DNA of 64,000 nucleotides from Progne subis subis (taxonomy: Eukaryota > Chordata > Aves > Passeriformes > Hirundinidae): contig JAKJHU010000062.1 in assembly GCA_022316685.1 (NCBI GenBank), positions 372,001 through 436,000 of the forward strand, written 5' to 3'. Of the stretch, positions 1 through 12,964 are shown piece by piece. Every line of letters begins with the position of its first letter. The stretch's first letter is position 1. The notes beneath the pieces were generated by a model. The model had not been told where the DNA came from. It saw nothing but the letters and a program-made list of their open reading frames with translations, and did no database searches. The position numbers and the translations under genes are program-made.

Positions 1-1559
1 TTTCAAATTTTGCATCTACATCTGGCTACCTTCTTCTGTGGTACTGAGAGCTGACATCCACCAGAATTCCATTGAGATGCTGAGGACCCAGCTCCAAGGA
101 ACAATCACCCTACTCATGGCACAGAGAGTGTCTCAGGAGATGAAGCCTAGACAACAACTACAATAGATCCATATTTTTATCTTATTTATCCTCCCACTGT
201 TCATATCTCAATGATGGAGTGAGTTTCCTTCACACCTTGATTCTGTCTTATTTAGTAACTACAAAAAATGCATCTTTATTAAAGGTTTGGCTGTGATATC
301 TTTGTTATTAGAAGGGATGGAGATACTTAATCATCTGCAAGAAAATATGTCCAAGGATTTTTGGAGTTACTTCATGAAGTATTATTTTTTTACCCCAAAT
401 GGTATTTGAATATCATAAAAATACTGGCTATGTAATTAATTTAGTTACATGGTATGTTGCATAAGTGTATGAAGTCCTTGAAAAATAGATCAACTGAGAA
501 AAACACATTTTTATGAGGAAAGTGGCAATTTGCTGTTTTGAATTTCCATAAACAAGCATTCAAAAAATCCATAGCTTTAAATCAAAGCTGTATAAAAAGC
601 ATCTGTCTTTAAACAGAAACAATTCCATCTGTCAGTAATATAATTTGTATTTCTCAAAATTTTGCCATGACTGTGCAAATAGTAAAGTGTGGCAGCAGAC
701 AACAGCACAAGACTCCAGTTTATTGAGTGTTTAGCAGGATCTCTGTTTCTCTTAGAAACTGAGCCTTGTATTTCCACTAATAACACTCTTGGGGTGTGTC
801 TTCAAAAAAAAAAAAAAAAAAACCTGACCACAAACCAAAACTCAAAACCCCCCATAAAACGGCAAAAAGAGCACAGCAAGATCCTTTCTCAAACTGAGCT
901 GAAGCATAAAAAAGTCAATTTTAATATTCCTCACTTCTTCTGGAAGCACTAGTTGCTATCCTTTGCCTTAAGAGCTCTGCTTTTAAGTTTTCCAAGGCTG
1001 GGTGGAAAAACTTTGTCTTTTCTAGGTCACATATTATGTGGTTTCTTATCCAGCAATGTCCTGCTCAGCGATTAGCTAGTTTTCCTTTTGACATCAGGAT
1101 GCTGGTGTCCTGAATCTGTACCAGGCAGCCCAGATGGAATCAGCAGCCATCCCCTATGCTGAATAGTTTTACTGTGCAATTATCTGTGTTTGGTTTGGAC
1201 TCCTTAATATGCACAAGGCTCATAAAAGCGGCAGAGCGTATCAGAATTACTGCACAGACTATTTCATGACACTGTTGCCACCTTGCTTTCAATTTATTTA
1301 AGCTGTTTAGCAACAACAATAATTTTCTATCCTGTGGATGGTAACTGCAATTGGCAATGCATACTCAGCTGACCTGGCTGGCTGCTGTACCAGACTCACT
1401 GTAGAACTTCACTTCTGTCTTCTCCAGCAATTACAGTTCTGCCCTGGCATCTTGGGGTGCATCTTATCACTGTTTTGTGTCTGAATTTTAGACTGTGTCC
1501 TTTTCTGTGTTCTGTTCCTGTGCCTTGGTTTTCACATCTCTGTTTACTTCCCATTGTGT
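1..1559. other. Unique AT-rich non-coding DNA
   Basis: No gene is supported. The only open frames are under 90 codons, and one of them runs through a 19-base A run at 804-822. I see no recognisable transposon, splice-site chain or RNA gene. The stretch reads as ordinary intergenic or intronic sequence. Confidence 0.6.
804..822 (+). repeat. A19 homopolymer
   Basis: Uninterrupted run of 19 A on the + strand. No retroposed body or target-site duplication is evident around it. Confidence 0.9.
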
Positions 1560-1860
1560 CTAATAACTGCACGAGATGGACTCTAATTGAGTAATCAAGC
1601 TTTATTGCAGAAAATGAACCAAAGAAGAGAGAACACTGAGCAACCATCCTGTCCAGTTTCCCTGGTGTTAGGCAATAGCACCTCTCAATCCTATTTAGAA
1701 GAAAACTCCAGCTACAGAGAATCCATCTGAGTACAGCCCTTATCCAAAAAATCTCTCTTGGAGTTAGACCATTAGTCTTTTCCTGCTCCTTTGGGGCCAG
1801 AGTGTGATTCAGAGTTCTGATAAGGAGTTCTATATTTGTCCCTAGCAATGTGTGCTCTTC
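1560..1860 (-). mobile_element. Possible degraded LTR fragment (weak)
   Basis: Read on the minus strand, this patch contains an AATAAAGCTTG segment (complement near 1598-1608). About 40 bases further on comes ...GACACA, then A, then TGGGAAGT. That order, a polyadenylation signal followed by a CA end and a TGG start, is what the R/U5 end of an LTR and a primer-binding site would look like. It lies inside a 150-codon minus-strand open frame (1396-1848) with no retroviral domain I can recognise. The 5' LTR boundary, target duplication and a second copy in the window were all sought and not found. It may equally be unique sequence with a chance AATAAA. Confidence 0.25.
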
Positions 1861-2362
1861 GTTCTCGAGGGGGCTTGAATATTTGGCTCGAACATCTTTA
1901 AAAGAATCTATTCACCCTGTGGCAGGCACCAACAAACAAACTACTCCCAGTGGCACCGCTTCGGGTACCAGGCTCTTGGTAAATTCAAAAATACTCAAAT
2001 GCTATGATTTTGATAGTAGGGTTATCTTCTTGGGGTAGTTTGCAGAGCAACAATTTTTAGGAGCAACCAGCCAAAAAAAGCCACAAAATAACCCTGCTAC
2101 AAAAGCAGTCAGGCTGCCAGGGTGTTCTTTCAGTCTCCTGTAGATTTGGCACATAATGTGTGTGTACATTTGCAGTTATTCTGGACCAAATTTTGGAAAT
2201 ACAACTAAAGCAAACATTCCAGCTGCCTAGACATGGTATCTGCTCCATGTTGGCATCAGTGCCATGCAGGAGCTCCACCATGCTCCAAGGCTTGATACTT
2301 TGGGAGAAAATATTAATATGGTCCCATTAAAATAGGTTTCCATGTTATATCCTTCTAAATAG

Positions 2363-2395
<33 letters not shown>
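2363..2395 (+). repeat. A33 homopolymer
   Basis: Run of 33 A. The upstream 300 bases resemble no known SINE or processed transcript, and the sequence after the run (GGAACCGTT) is not repeated upstream, so retroposition is not supported. Confidence 0.9.
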
Positions 2396-2397
<2 letters not shown>

Positions 2398-2678
2398 AAC
2401 CGTTAAATTTTGCTTTCATTTGGAGCACTCTGGAAGGCAGGACTTCCTGTCCCAATATCTCCAGACTTTAAAAACAGAACACTAAATTATATTCTCAAGT
2501 CCCAAAATAAACAGAATTTTCTACACAAGTAAAAGATGTATATTTTTAAATGGTCCACGTTGCATAGCATCTCTAAGCATTCAGTTCACCACACATCAGC
2601 TCACTGGAGTTAATACTGTCCAATACCTTGTTCCCAATATATTTGCTGCTGCTAAAGGTGCCATCGTAATTTGCTTGA

Positions 2679-2694
2679 TTTTTTTTTTTTTTTT
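2679..2694 (+). repeat. T16 homopolymer
   Basis: Run of 16 T followed by CC. No associated element is recognised. Confidence 0.85.
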
Positions 2695-5076
2695 CCTTAA
2701 TGGATTATTCTAATCTTCTGATTATCAGCATCCAATAACTACTACCATAATGTTCATTGGAATTCACTTTGGATGTATCTTCTTGTATAGACCTACACAT
2801 CTTTGAACACTCATCCAGGGCCCCTTGTAATGTATCCTGATCTAGCAGCTTGGTTCTGAACTGGAATTCCTTTCTTGAGATTTTGGACCCCACTGATCTT
2901 TTCTATAGATTTGTTGAGTTTTGGTTCTGATTGCTTTAATAAGAAATGCCATAGAAAGCAGCCGTATCCAAAGCTCTCAGTTCCCAAAAGCACCCTGCAA
3001 ACCAGCTAGGTCCAACCAAAAGCTCGTCAGGCCTTCAACTCAGCTGAGCCCCAGGCAGTAATTAGTCACATTAACAGCTTCTAGGTCTTAACTCTACCTG
3101 GTGTTTCAGATGTATTCTATTAGCTTGTTACAAATTAATTTTAAGGGATGCCATGTGGCTTTGTGGCATTAGTAATCCAAAGCATGTCGCAGAACAACTA
3201 AGTGGCTAAAGATTAAACTTTAACAGGTGGGAACTGAACTGCAGTGCCCCTGTGTTTAATCACTTTTGTTACAAGACTTGTGGGAAACAAACCCACACAG
3301 AGATTTGTTGTTACTCCATAAAATTTAAAATAAAACCAGAGAGAACTTAAAATGAAAACAATGTTCATAAAACCAATAAATTTACAAGAAATCTTACTTT
3401 TTCTTTGGCAAACAAAATGAATTATCTGTGAAGCATTATTATCTGGAAATTATATCAATTTAGCAAGCTAATAATTCAACACAGCATCAGTGAAATTCTT
3501 ATTAGAAATAATCCATCACATCATTTCTCAGCTTCTCTGATACCTTCAGATATTTTTTCTGATGTCCTTCCCTCTCTAGCAGATCACTTTATTTTCTGGA
3601 GCATGAGCTGGTTATTCCTTCTCATTATTTTCCCAGGCAGCTAGACTGGTAGATGTCCATCTTCTGCCCTTTACACTCTATTATGCTGCAGTGCCACAGA
3701 GCTGAGCTGGAAGGATTCCACTTGCAGAGAAATCACTCACCTGCCAAACAAGTGAGAACTCCCATCTGTTCCACACCGTGATTCTGTCGTAATTTACCAA
3801 CATCTTGAGACGGCAACAAAATGCTTTGATCTCATATTTACTTAGTCAAATTACCATGAAAAATACGTGGTCAGCTGTATCACCCTAAGTGAAACAACAA
3901 CAACAAGAAATCTGAAATTAAATTTCTCCGGTGATAGCATAGCTGAAATTTGTCTGAGAGTTCCAAGTCCTGGCACATACCTTACAGCAACACTGTTATT
4001 GCTGTCAACATTAGGGAAAATCTTTGTTAAAGATGGAATATTTTACTGGCAGTAGTTGTCATCTAGACATTTTCAGCTGTAAAGCATGGAGGAGACGTTT
4101 GTTTTTAGGAATTCTCTGTAATCTAAAGGTTAAAAATACCATGGTTATTAAATTCCTACGTGTAAAATATATTCTTTAAAGATCAAAACCCCGAAGTGAC
4201 AGATACCACATAAAAATGGAAAAGTACTCTTAATTTATAAACTAAAGGCACATTGTGCACTGTTGGTATCAGGACAGTAAGAAAAATGCACAATTCCTGG
4301 AATACAGAGGTTTAGATCACCATATGCTAGGAACAAAAGGCTGTTTAACATCTCCTCCTTGACTCAAATAAGAATAAATTTATGCAAAATGTAGCAAATG
4401 CTACAGAGAAACTGCTTTTTACTGGAAAGCATCGTGTATTCATTTTAAAGGTATTAAAAATCAGAAGCCTAAGCAAAACATAACCACACTCAGTACTCCA
4501 CTAGTGATTACTGCTGCCCCCAAGCTGATGCTGACCACGTCTCACACCAAATGTATATAGCCACAGGGCATTTTTAACTCCCAAGCAAATTTCTCAGTAG
4601 TAACTTTTCTGAAGTGATTTGAAAAGTTACTGTAATTTTCCTTACCAAAAAAAAAAATAAAAATCCTTAGTTGCAAGTTTTACTCTCAGAATTTGGCAAC
4701 CATATCTAAGTGAAATGAACTCAGAGTCCAGTAGAATAACTTTCTTACTCAGTAGTCATGTGATTTGAAATATCTGCCACCTATTAATGAGTGCTAAATA
4801 GTGACGACGATCAAAATAAAGTAATATACCAGGGACCTTCAACACATGAAGGTTGGCATGGTCACCCTACTTCCCTCCCTAGCATTCCTCCTGGTCAGTG
4901 AGCTTAAGAGAAACATTGAAGCGCTCTGACACTTAGCTGAGGAAGGTTATGAACTAGTGTAAGCAAGAAGAAACATTTGCTGAAATAATGGGGGCTTAGT
5001 AAGGGTACAGATAAAAATTCTGCTGGCTCTATCACTGTTACAAAGACTCAGTAGTTCTGTGGTATTGACTCCTCTG

Positions 5077-5524
5077 TTTTTTTTTTTTTCAGGAAGGAGC
5101 AAGTCTGTGTTGTGTTGAGCGCTGCAGACGTATGGAATAAGGTGCTGCTGGCTGAACATTTGCGATTTAAAAGGGTGTTATATCTTGGTAGCTCATACTT
5201 GGCTGAACTTTGAAAGTCACATTCCTCATGCTTGAAGTAAGGGCCCTGTGATCCAAGCCTCTCTTTCTCCCTCACCAACGGGGATGGACACAGGAAACCA
5301 TGAGGAACATAAAGAGGGATGGAAAGACCATAAAGGTCTGCTGCTGTTGTTCTGTCCCTCACTGGCACAGCAGGCCTCCAATGTTTACAGGGTTGAAAAT
5401 TGAGTTTCCACAGGCTGTGCAGTGGCTGATGGACAGGGAACAGCAGATACATGACCAGAGGCGCAATACTTTGCAGCAAGTTCTCCTTTCAGCTGAAGGG
5501 ATAAGCAAAACAAGACCTCCATGA
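5077..5524 (+). other. Exon-like block with 3' splice-site signature (weak)
   Basis: A T13 pyrimidine tract (5077-5089) followed by CAG at 5090-5092 makes a textbook vertebrate 3' splice acceptor. One frame directly after it (from 5094) stays open for 39 codons to a TGA at 5211. A second + strand frame of 74 codons covers 5300-5524, and a 143-codon minus-strand frame covers 5048-5479. None of the translations resembles a protein family I know, and no matching donor site or partner exon stands out. The block could be part of an unannotated long non-coding RNA, or chance. Confidence 0.15.
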
Positions 5525-6169
5525 TTTCCATTCCAAATTTGCTCTTAAGCCAGAGAAGGAAGCTGTGCTCAACAGCAAGGATCAGGCTGACTAAGTGAAT
5601 GACCAATGCTAAAATACTCCTCTATCAGCATGTATGAATTTCATAGGTTTTTGAAGATTTTCCCTCTGTCATACACATGACTATCCATGAAGAGGAGACA
5701 GGATGATTTTTTTGCCTGGCATTTTTAAAGGAACTAAAAAAAAAAACCCCAACTACTTAAGAAAATAACTGATAATGCATTTTAAAGTTTATATTGATGT
5801 GTACATGTTTTCCTTTAGTGGAATAGTGATTTGTTGGTTTTGGCTGCACTCTTTGACCACTAAGAAGGTAGTTGTTACACCAGTTTATGACTGGAATTTA
5901 ATAAGAGGTGGTTGCTTTAAAATTTTAACTTCAAGCACTTAAATCACTAAGGCAGGCAGAGAAACAAATTTATCGCACCTTGAAGAATATTATGGGAGTA
6001 GTGCGTATTGTTTACAGCTGCCACAGCAGTTGTTAGTGCATGGAACTTGGTTTGCAACCCCTGCAATTTTTGCCAAATTTGTGTCAGGAATCTGATTCTA
6101 AACAAAGGCTGCAAAATAATAATTAAATTTATAAAATAATTAAGGCCATTAGAAATAATTTGAAGCAGG

Positions 6170-6186
6170 TGTGTATATATATATAC
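6170..6186 (+). repeat. Short GT/TA dinucleotide tract
   Basis: GTGTG followed by a run of TA dinucleotides ending in TAC. It is a very short microsatellite that is almost self-complementary. Confidence 0.7.
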
Positions 6187-6640
6187 AATAATGAAATCAT
6201 TCTAGCATATGGAAGGGATAAAGGAATTAAATGGAATAACAGATTATCAGGCTAAACTCTGTGTGAATATACAGGAAGACAAGCACGATATGTATTTCAG
6301 CAAGTGCATACATCAAAACTGTACACCCCATCTTTAAAAACAACTCCAATCCCATCTTTTGTTTTGAAAACATCTTATATTTCATATTGTTTGAATATAC
6401 ACATTGAAATTAGTTACCAACAGATTCCTTCTGGAAGGTATCAAGCCATTTTTCTACAAAAGCAGAGTTTGGATTGTTGTTCTGGAATAGGTGTGCTTTA
6501 AGAACATGCTTGCAATATAAACACTTCTATGATATTTATGGCTGAAGTTCTGAAATCCTCTTAAATCAGAATGCTGCTGTGAGATATCATAACAGTTCTT
6601 TTGTGTACAGACATACAGAAGTAGGTTAAAAAAATTATTG

Positions 6641-6679
6641 AAATAAAATAAAATAATAATAATAAATAAATAAAATAAA
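6641..6679 (+). repeat. AAATA/AATA microsatellite
   Basis: About 39 bases built from AAATA, AAT and AATA units with small interruptions. Confidence 0.85.
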
Positions 6680-7354
6680 GCACTTGAAAAGATCCTGAGA
6701 GTAAAAATATTGAGACTTCACTAGTTGAAATTAGCTCAAAAAGCCCTGAGCTATGAGAAGCCTCTAGGGAATGTGCTTGCCAAAATCAAAGGCTGAACAA
6801 GGAAACAAAGGGCACACTAATGAAAGCAATAGGTGATTCAGTGACAGTGGACAGATAAAATATTCTCCTTGCCTTCTCTTCCCTGTTGTCTCAACAAGTA
6901 CTTCCAGATTTGAGGAGGGGAGAAAACAGCAACAGAGGGTGCAGGCTGAGTCAGGGATTAATTGTGAGGTGAAAAAGCACAGAGCAGACAGGGTGCAAAA
7001 ATCTGTGGTAGTGCTCAGTCCCATCTGGGAGGATGGTAAATCCACAGGGCTGGGGGGTGATGAGTTTCTCCCAAATTTGTCCTAAACCAGGACGCAGGTG
7101 CTCCTCAGTCTGACCCAGCAGCTTACTGGAGTGGCACCCAGTGCCTACTGGGCCTTCAACCCGGCTCCACAAGTAACAAAAGCTGAACCACTTCACGTTT
7201 TTTACCTTTCTGTCAAAATGTCGTGGAACCACCCCTCTGATTTCGACAAGATGTAAGTTGCTGCTCACACTTCACCTCATCTGGTGAGAGCACCACAGGG
7301 AGGCCAAGACCTCGTCAGGCAGCTACGTCACCTCGGGAGATGGGAAAGGAGCGG

Positions 7355-7811
7355 TGATGCCTTAACTTTTAGCTTTCATGTTTTTCACATTCTGTGCTGC
7401 CCAGGGGTGCAGTTCTGAGCCTTGCATTCGGTGTCACTCAGCTCTTCACAGAGCAGGGACACAAAACAAATCCTTTTCCTGCTGCACACCAAGGACAACT
7501 TTCAGGCCCAAAAGCACAAACAACGGTGGCTGGAGGGAGGAACAAGAAGGATGGGACCTCACAACCTGAGCTGGAATTGGACAATTAAACCCCAAAATTA
7601 AACCCCAAAAAACAGGCCAAATAGACCAAAACCTACAAAAGTGTGAGACCTCATGACCAGTCAGTCATTTTTGTGAGTGTTCTTAGTCCACCTTAGCTGT
7701 AGTCCTGGTCAGGCCCTGTCCTGCCCGACATGCATCCTTAAAGGCCCTTCAACAAATATCTGCTTTCTAGCTCTGTCCAGTCTGTTTCAGGTCAACCTTC
7801 CCAAGGCATCA
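7355..7811 (+). mobile_element. Solo LTR, copy 1 of a 3-member family
   Basis: A 457-bp element with terminal inverted repeats TGATGCCTT (7355-7363) and AAGGCATCA (7803-7811). It aligns along its whole length with the inverted copy at 61140-61607 and with most of the copy at 49258-49642. TG...CA ends are standard for LTRs. The flanking tetranucleotides are GCGG (7351-7354) and GTGG (7812-7815), compatible with a 4-bp target duplication carrying one C-to-T change. No primer-binding site or internal retroviral sequence follows, so it is a solo LTR left by recombination. The AATAAA retained in copy 3 reads AACAAA here. A 13-bp unit is tandemly doubled at 7583-7608 in this copy only. Open frames inside it (7378-7588) are LTR shadows, not genes. 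Assignment to the class I (ERV1-like) type is inferred from the 4-bp duplication. Confidence 0.82.
7583..7608 (+). repeat. 13-bp tandem duplication inside LTR copy 1
   Basis: The unit AATTAAACCCCAA occurs twice in perfect tandem. The other two LTR copies have a single, diverged version at this place, so the duplication arose after this copy inserted or in its direct source. Confidence 0.8.
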
Positions 7812-7839
7812 GTGGGAGCTTAAAGACAGTCAGAGCACT

Positions 7840-7856
7840 AAAAAAAAAAAAAAAAA
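7840..7856 (+). repeat. A17 homopolymer 29 bp beyond LTR copy 1
   Basis: Run of 17 A shortly downstream of the LTR. It is outside the element boundary and is not shared by the other two copies. Confidence 0.85.
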
Positions 7857-10800
7857 GTGGTTTATTCCATCACTGGCCAGGAACCGCATGTGTGAGAGCT
7901 AGTCAGCAAGCACTCAGGCAGCAGGATGTGCATCACGTGCAGGACTGACATTACAAAATGTTAAAGATGCCAAGTCAAACACTGATGTGTTAGGAAACAC
8001 AGCAGAGTTTGTATGAGTTCCTTGGGGCAAGTTTGTCCTTGTGTAGTGCTACAAAGAGACATCTAAAGGAAGAAACGTCAGGAGGGAAAAAAAAAAAAAA
8101 GAAAAACCAGCCCCATACTATTTCTCAATAGTTTATTGTCTTTGTTATCTGAGGCGTGTGAGGGGAAAAGTGCTGTTTTTCAAGTGGAGTTAACAATTAG
8201 CATTGATGAAGAAAACAAATGAGTAAACTGTGTGGGAGGCTGCACTTAAACATTTCTGTTGCTTCAATAAATTAGAGTGGTTTTAAGTGGTTCTTTGCTG
8301 TGCAGGTGGACAGTGTTTTTCAGATAATTTTAAATTAAAAGAGAAGAAATAAACATTTCAATTATTTCCATCTTGTGTTTACCTATAACACAGATGTGGA
8401 ACACACAGCATTCTACCATCTTTAATATAGACTTTCTGAATTCTATTGCCTTATTTCTTCCTAATTGAGTCCCAAGGATTTTCTTTGAAAGCCACTTGCT
8501 TAACCTAAATAAGAAACATTTCCGTTTTTGAATCTCCATTAAAGCACCACGTTTTGTGAAGGCAGAATTTCAATTTGACTTAGAGAGCTGTTTGAATAGA
8601 TTTTGATTTGCTTTCCCAGTGATTTCACCAGCAATATTCTGTGTCATAGCCAACGATTAGAAAACTACTCTCCAGCTGAGAGAGAGGCACAGAGAGTTCT
8701 GTCCAAAAAGCTGAACTATGGAAAAACCATTACACAAAGTGTGTACCAATCACAGTCTGCAGTGGGGTACATCTGTACCAATACACATCTGTATTTGAGA
8801 CACTCACCTAGACTTCTCAGTGGAAGGGTCTTCCTGAGGTGGGATTCATTCCAACCTTAAATAAGTATCTAAAATGGATCAAATGTGGCAGTCCTAGTAC
8901 TAAGGGTCTTCCTCTCCTTCTCCCTTTACTATAAAAGGACTCAGAATACGAGCTCAAAAACAAATACTCTGGGGCCATGGCATTTCTGTGATGTTAGTAT
9001 GTCATGCCATAAGATGCCCAGTTAACCTTTAGTTTTATGTCAGAATTCTGTGGAGTTTTTGCTTTTAAAAACCCAGTTTTTAAAACTGAGTTCCCCAGCA
9101 GAGCATGCTCATTTTGGAACATTTTCTTTGACACTTCAAGGTCTACCTGCCATGTTCCTGCTTCATGTGATCTCATTCCTACTGTCAGGATAAGGAACAC
9201 TGCAAACAACAAGAATTCACAGGAGGTAGATCAATGGAATCAGGAAGAGGAAGACAGAAGAGTGGCATGAGGCAAGGTGTTAGATGGGAGAGCATAATGT
9301 AAAGTTGTGTCAAATTAAAAAGATATCACTTATTTGGAGGTTCTACTCAGAAACATCTTGTTGCACTCATGGGAAGAGAACATTCCCTCGGGAACAGCAG
9401 TGTTCTGTTCTTCAGCTGCAACAGCCCAGTTGCTTTCATTTACATATCAGAAAAATAATTTAGTAAAAAATAAAAAGAAACAGCTGCTCAGTAAAAATAA
9501 TGAAGCTATCCAGGTGGGAAATGGAGGCAACATAAGCAGGGATTGGAAGCCCAAAATGAGGCATTAAGATCCATGGTAAGAAAGCTGAATTAGTAACAGG
9601 GTTTTCAGACATTTGTGTCACCCTACTGTTCATGGACTGAACAGGATTTCCAATTCCCTCTCCTGTGGGCTGATCCTCCCCGTTCCTGTGAGACATTTGT
9701 GTCTTTGCCACAGTGACTCTCTGCACCTGCTGGAGGCGAGCCAGCCCCGTGCCAAAGTAGGGCAGGGATGTTAGTGCAGTCATGGGTACCAGCTAATGAG
9801 CATTTGGCCTGCACAGCAGCACACCAGCTTAGCTAAATGCCCCCTGGGACAGCCTGAGTCTGGATAGCTCACACTGTGAGGAAGAAGAATGCTTGCATGC
9901 ATCCAAGGGGAATATGGCTCCAAGTACATTGGCGCCTTATGGAGACCTCATGCCTGGCACCTTTTCCAATGGGATGCCCTAGGATGCATGAACCCCGAAC
10001 CCCCCAAAAAGTGGGTCCAATCCTGTTCCTCAAGCCATTGGGTGCTTAGGTATATTCCCTTAGAGACTACCATACCTTGTCCTAGAGGGCTGTAAATCTC
10101 TAGTTAGATTTTTAAGGGACAACATGACAGATTAACAGAGAGCACTACTCTCATTTCTTAGCCACAGAGAGTACATGCTCAAATATGACACCAGAACTGC
10201 AGACCCAAGAGAGCTGCCAAAGTCCTGAACTTGTTCTTTGCCGGTCACCAAGTCTGATCAACAAACCTTCCCAGTTATCCTTACAGACTTCTTTTTTCCC
10301 CTGTTGCATTTAACAAGGCTCGAGCTTCCCAGAAAACACTCCAAAATGTAAAAAGCGACACAGAAATGCATAAACAGTCACCACAGAGCAAGAAGCACTT
10401 AGCTCAAAAACAAATACTCAAAACCAAAAATATCCAGTGCCAGCCTGGGTCACTGTGCAAAAGCTGCAATATGTGTAGGCAGCTCTACTCCAGGGAGGAC
10501 ACCTTTCTCTTCTCCTTCAGAGGAGGAGCTGTGCCTCAGAGCTAGCAGGGAAGCTGCCCGCTACAGCCAAAGTTATTCAGATTTTGTGTTGTGATAGGAA
10601 CTTTTGTTTCCCTGCCCTTTCAAAGGAAGTATGAAACCAGGAGGCAGTTGCTGTGTTTGTGTCTGGGGACCATCAGAAGGGATCAGAAAGAGTCCACACG
10701 CTTGGGAGTGCTGCCATCACCCTATGTACTCTCGGCTTTGCAAGGGACAGGAAAGGGTCTGGACTAGAACCAGCGCTCTAAAATTCAATATTGCTCAACA

Positions 10801-11605
10801 CCAGCAACAGGTCTATAGATGAATATTTTCACTGACCACAAAGCTTCGTTCCTAGTAGCAAAAGTATGTAATACCCTCTATAAAGCGTGACACTTGTACA
10901 TTGTGTGACATTCCTGTATTTACAGGGTTCCTATGCAGCTTGGGGCTGCATAAACGATTCCTTGTTTTGCTAAGGATATTATTACGCTATGTCCACAGCA
11001 CAGTAGGGCTGAAGGTAGTTCAAAACTACTGTGTATGATTTCTTTTTTTCTTCCTGACTTAAAAATCTATATAAATTGTATTTTGGTTAATTAAAAAAAC
11101 CACACCTGTAAATTATCAGCTCTCCTCCTTAGGCAGGTAATTAATTACCTACTTTTTTCCTTGAGAAAAAAAAAAAAAGTTATCTATTGTTTCTTTGCTT
11201 GTTTTGGAATTTGTTCCCTTGACATGATCTAAGGCACAATATTTGTTCAGGTTACTTATGCAGTAAGGGAGTCCAAGCTGCTAACCAAAATAAAAAGCAG
11301 AAGGGTTGTGGAGTTTGTAGCCTGAAATGGATAGAGGAAAGTACTTTCTTTTTGATTTTTACAGAGGAATTTTTTGTAAAGGAGAGATTGTGAGAGGAAG
11401 AACATTTGGTACTGAGTTGGGTTGGAAGACAATGCATTTCTCTGATGATTTTTTAAAGTTACAATATTCCTTTTAATATCTTATAATTTGAAGTTTCATA
11501 GCCAAAGCCCAGGGAAAGAGAAGCTGAAAGCTATTCAGAATTTCCATATTGTAAATGTCCTTTACAGCAAAGATTAACACCTCTTCTGTTGTGTTGATCC
11601 ATGAG

Positions 11606-11621
11606 AAAAAAAAAAAAAAAA
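11606..11621 (+). repeat. A16 homopolymer
   Basis: Run of 16 A. No associated element is recognised. Confidence 0.85.
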
Positions 11622-12930
11622 TGCAGTTTTATTTTACTGACAAAATAACATGGTAAAACATCTTGGATTCAGGACTTTGTATTTTATTTGATGGCAAACA
11701 AGGCCAGTTATCCTGATTTTATCTAAATATTTAGTGGACACTGTTTCCAATGCCTGCACACGTCAAGTTTTTTAGTAAGATGTGTGTTACAGATCAGAGC
11801 TGGCCATAATTCCTTGAAGCACTGGGTGATAGAAAGGGTTTTAGGGACATGTCCTTTCTCATTAAAATGTGTGTCTTGGACATACTGGGCTTCAGGTTCA
11901 TTCCTATATCCTGATGTTAATACTTACAATATGTTAGGCACCACTCACACAGAATTAAACAAAATAGAAAAGAAGTTATTCGATATCCAAATGAGTTCAG
12001 AAGGGCAACAAACAGGTGAAAAGAGAACTTCAGACAGGAGTTGGCTTTCAGAAATGACTTGGCACTCTTCAAAAACATTTTATTAAAAATATATTCTTCC
12101 AGTTACTGTGGGATAACTGCACCAGGCAGCACTGTGTGAAGAAATATCCTTTTCTTTTATGGGAAGCCAGTTGTAGAAAGGGAGGCAATATATCCTTACA
12201 CACCTTGCTTCCCTAAAATCTCCATACCATCACTCTTACAAAAACACTGGATATATTGTTTTAAGTGAAACAGTGGTGTGCTAAAATATTAAATGAAGTT
12301 ATTATGAATTTTTGGAACTAGACACTGAAACTTTTACACGACAACCAGACAACTCTTCCTCAAAAACTGAATGAGAAATATTATGGCATTCCAGACTCCT
12401 GAAATAGAAAACAAAGAACAGGCTAAGAATTGCCAGGAAATAATGAGTCAAGAAAGAGATTTTAGAGAAACTTCTGGCTTGTGAAAAAATCATCTGGGAA
12501 AAAAAAAAAAAATTACAAAACCTGGATCAGCTTTTCCGAAGAACTAACGGGCTGTAAGGTAGCTACCACATAAAAGTCTGTAAAAGCTGAGATAGGGACA
12601 GCTTGTACTGAAGTAAAAGAAACCTTTCTAAAATACCTAATTTCCACAGCACATAATCAAAATAATCCAATGAATTAAATGGATTTAGTAATGGTATAAA
12701 CCAAGTCTGGTAAATAACACTCAATAAAGATCCTGAGGACTTTTTCCTAAAGCTCTGGTGCATGAAGCACCTTAAGTCTGTTAGTCTCTGAATCAAATCC
12801 ACCACATCATCACTGCAGCCTCCCTTTCATGACAATTCAAAAGGGATTCAGTGTGAGACCAAAATTTTGGAGTGGTGTAAAAAGAGGTGGAGCTTGGCCT
12901 ACATATATATGTGTCATAGGGATGCTGGGG

Positions 12931-12960
<30 letters not shown>
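12931..12960 (+). repeat. A15 followed by TA microsatellite
   Basis: Fifteen A are followed by about 15 bases of alternating TA, then AAAAA. The compound simple repeat is likely to be length-variable. Confidence 0.9.

Positions 12961-12964
<4 letters not shown>

Larger units (their letters stand above)
1861..7354. other. Gene-poor AT-rich stretch
   Basis: There is no gene I can support. The stretch holds homopolymers (A33 at 2363-2395, T16 at 2679-2694), an AT-rich microsatellite (6641-6679), a short TA repeat (6170-6186) and an exon-like block at 5077-5524 that is described separately. The 6950-7350 part is somewhat richer in GC and has overlapping short frames, but no domain is recognisable. 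Confidence 0.55.

Noticed and set aside
1396..1848. 150-codon minus-strand frame as a possible retroviral gene
   Set aside because: No protease, reverse-transcriptase, capsid or zinc-knuckle motif is visible. Only the weak LTR-like DNA pattern was kept.
5048..5479. 143-codon minus-strand frame
   Set aside because: No recognisable domain, begins and ends in unique DNA, and reads through the T13 tract as a lysine run. Treated as chance.
7378..7588. Two overlapping + strand frames of 63-64 codons
   Set aside because: They lie entirely within LTR copy 1, and related frames appear in the other LTR copies (49281-49553 and 61323-61568, both minus; 61288-61524, plus). They are translations of repeat DNA.
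8837..8862. GGATTCATTCCAACCTT as a CR1 tail
   Set aside because: Only a short chance resemblance to the CR1 3' phrase. The neighbouring CR1 blocks and terminal octamers are absent.
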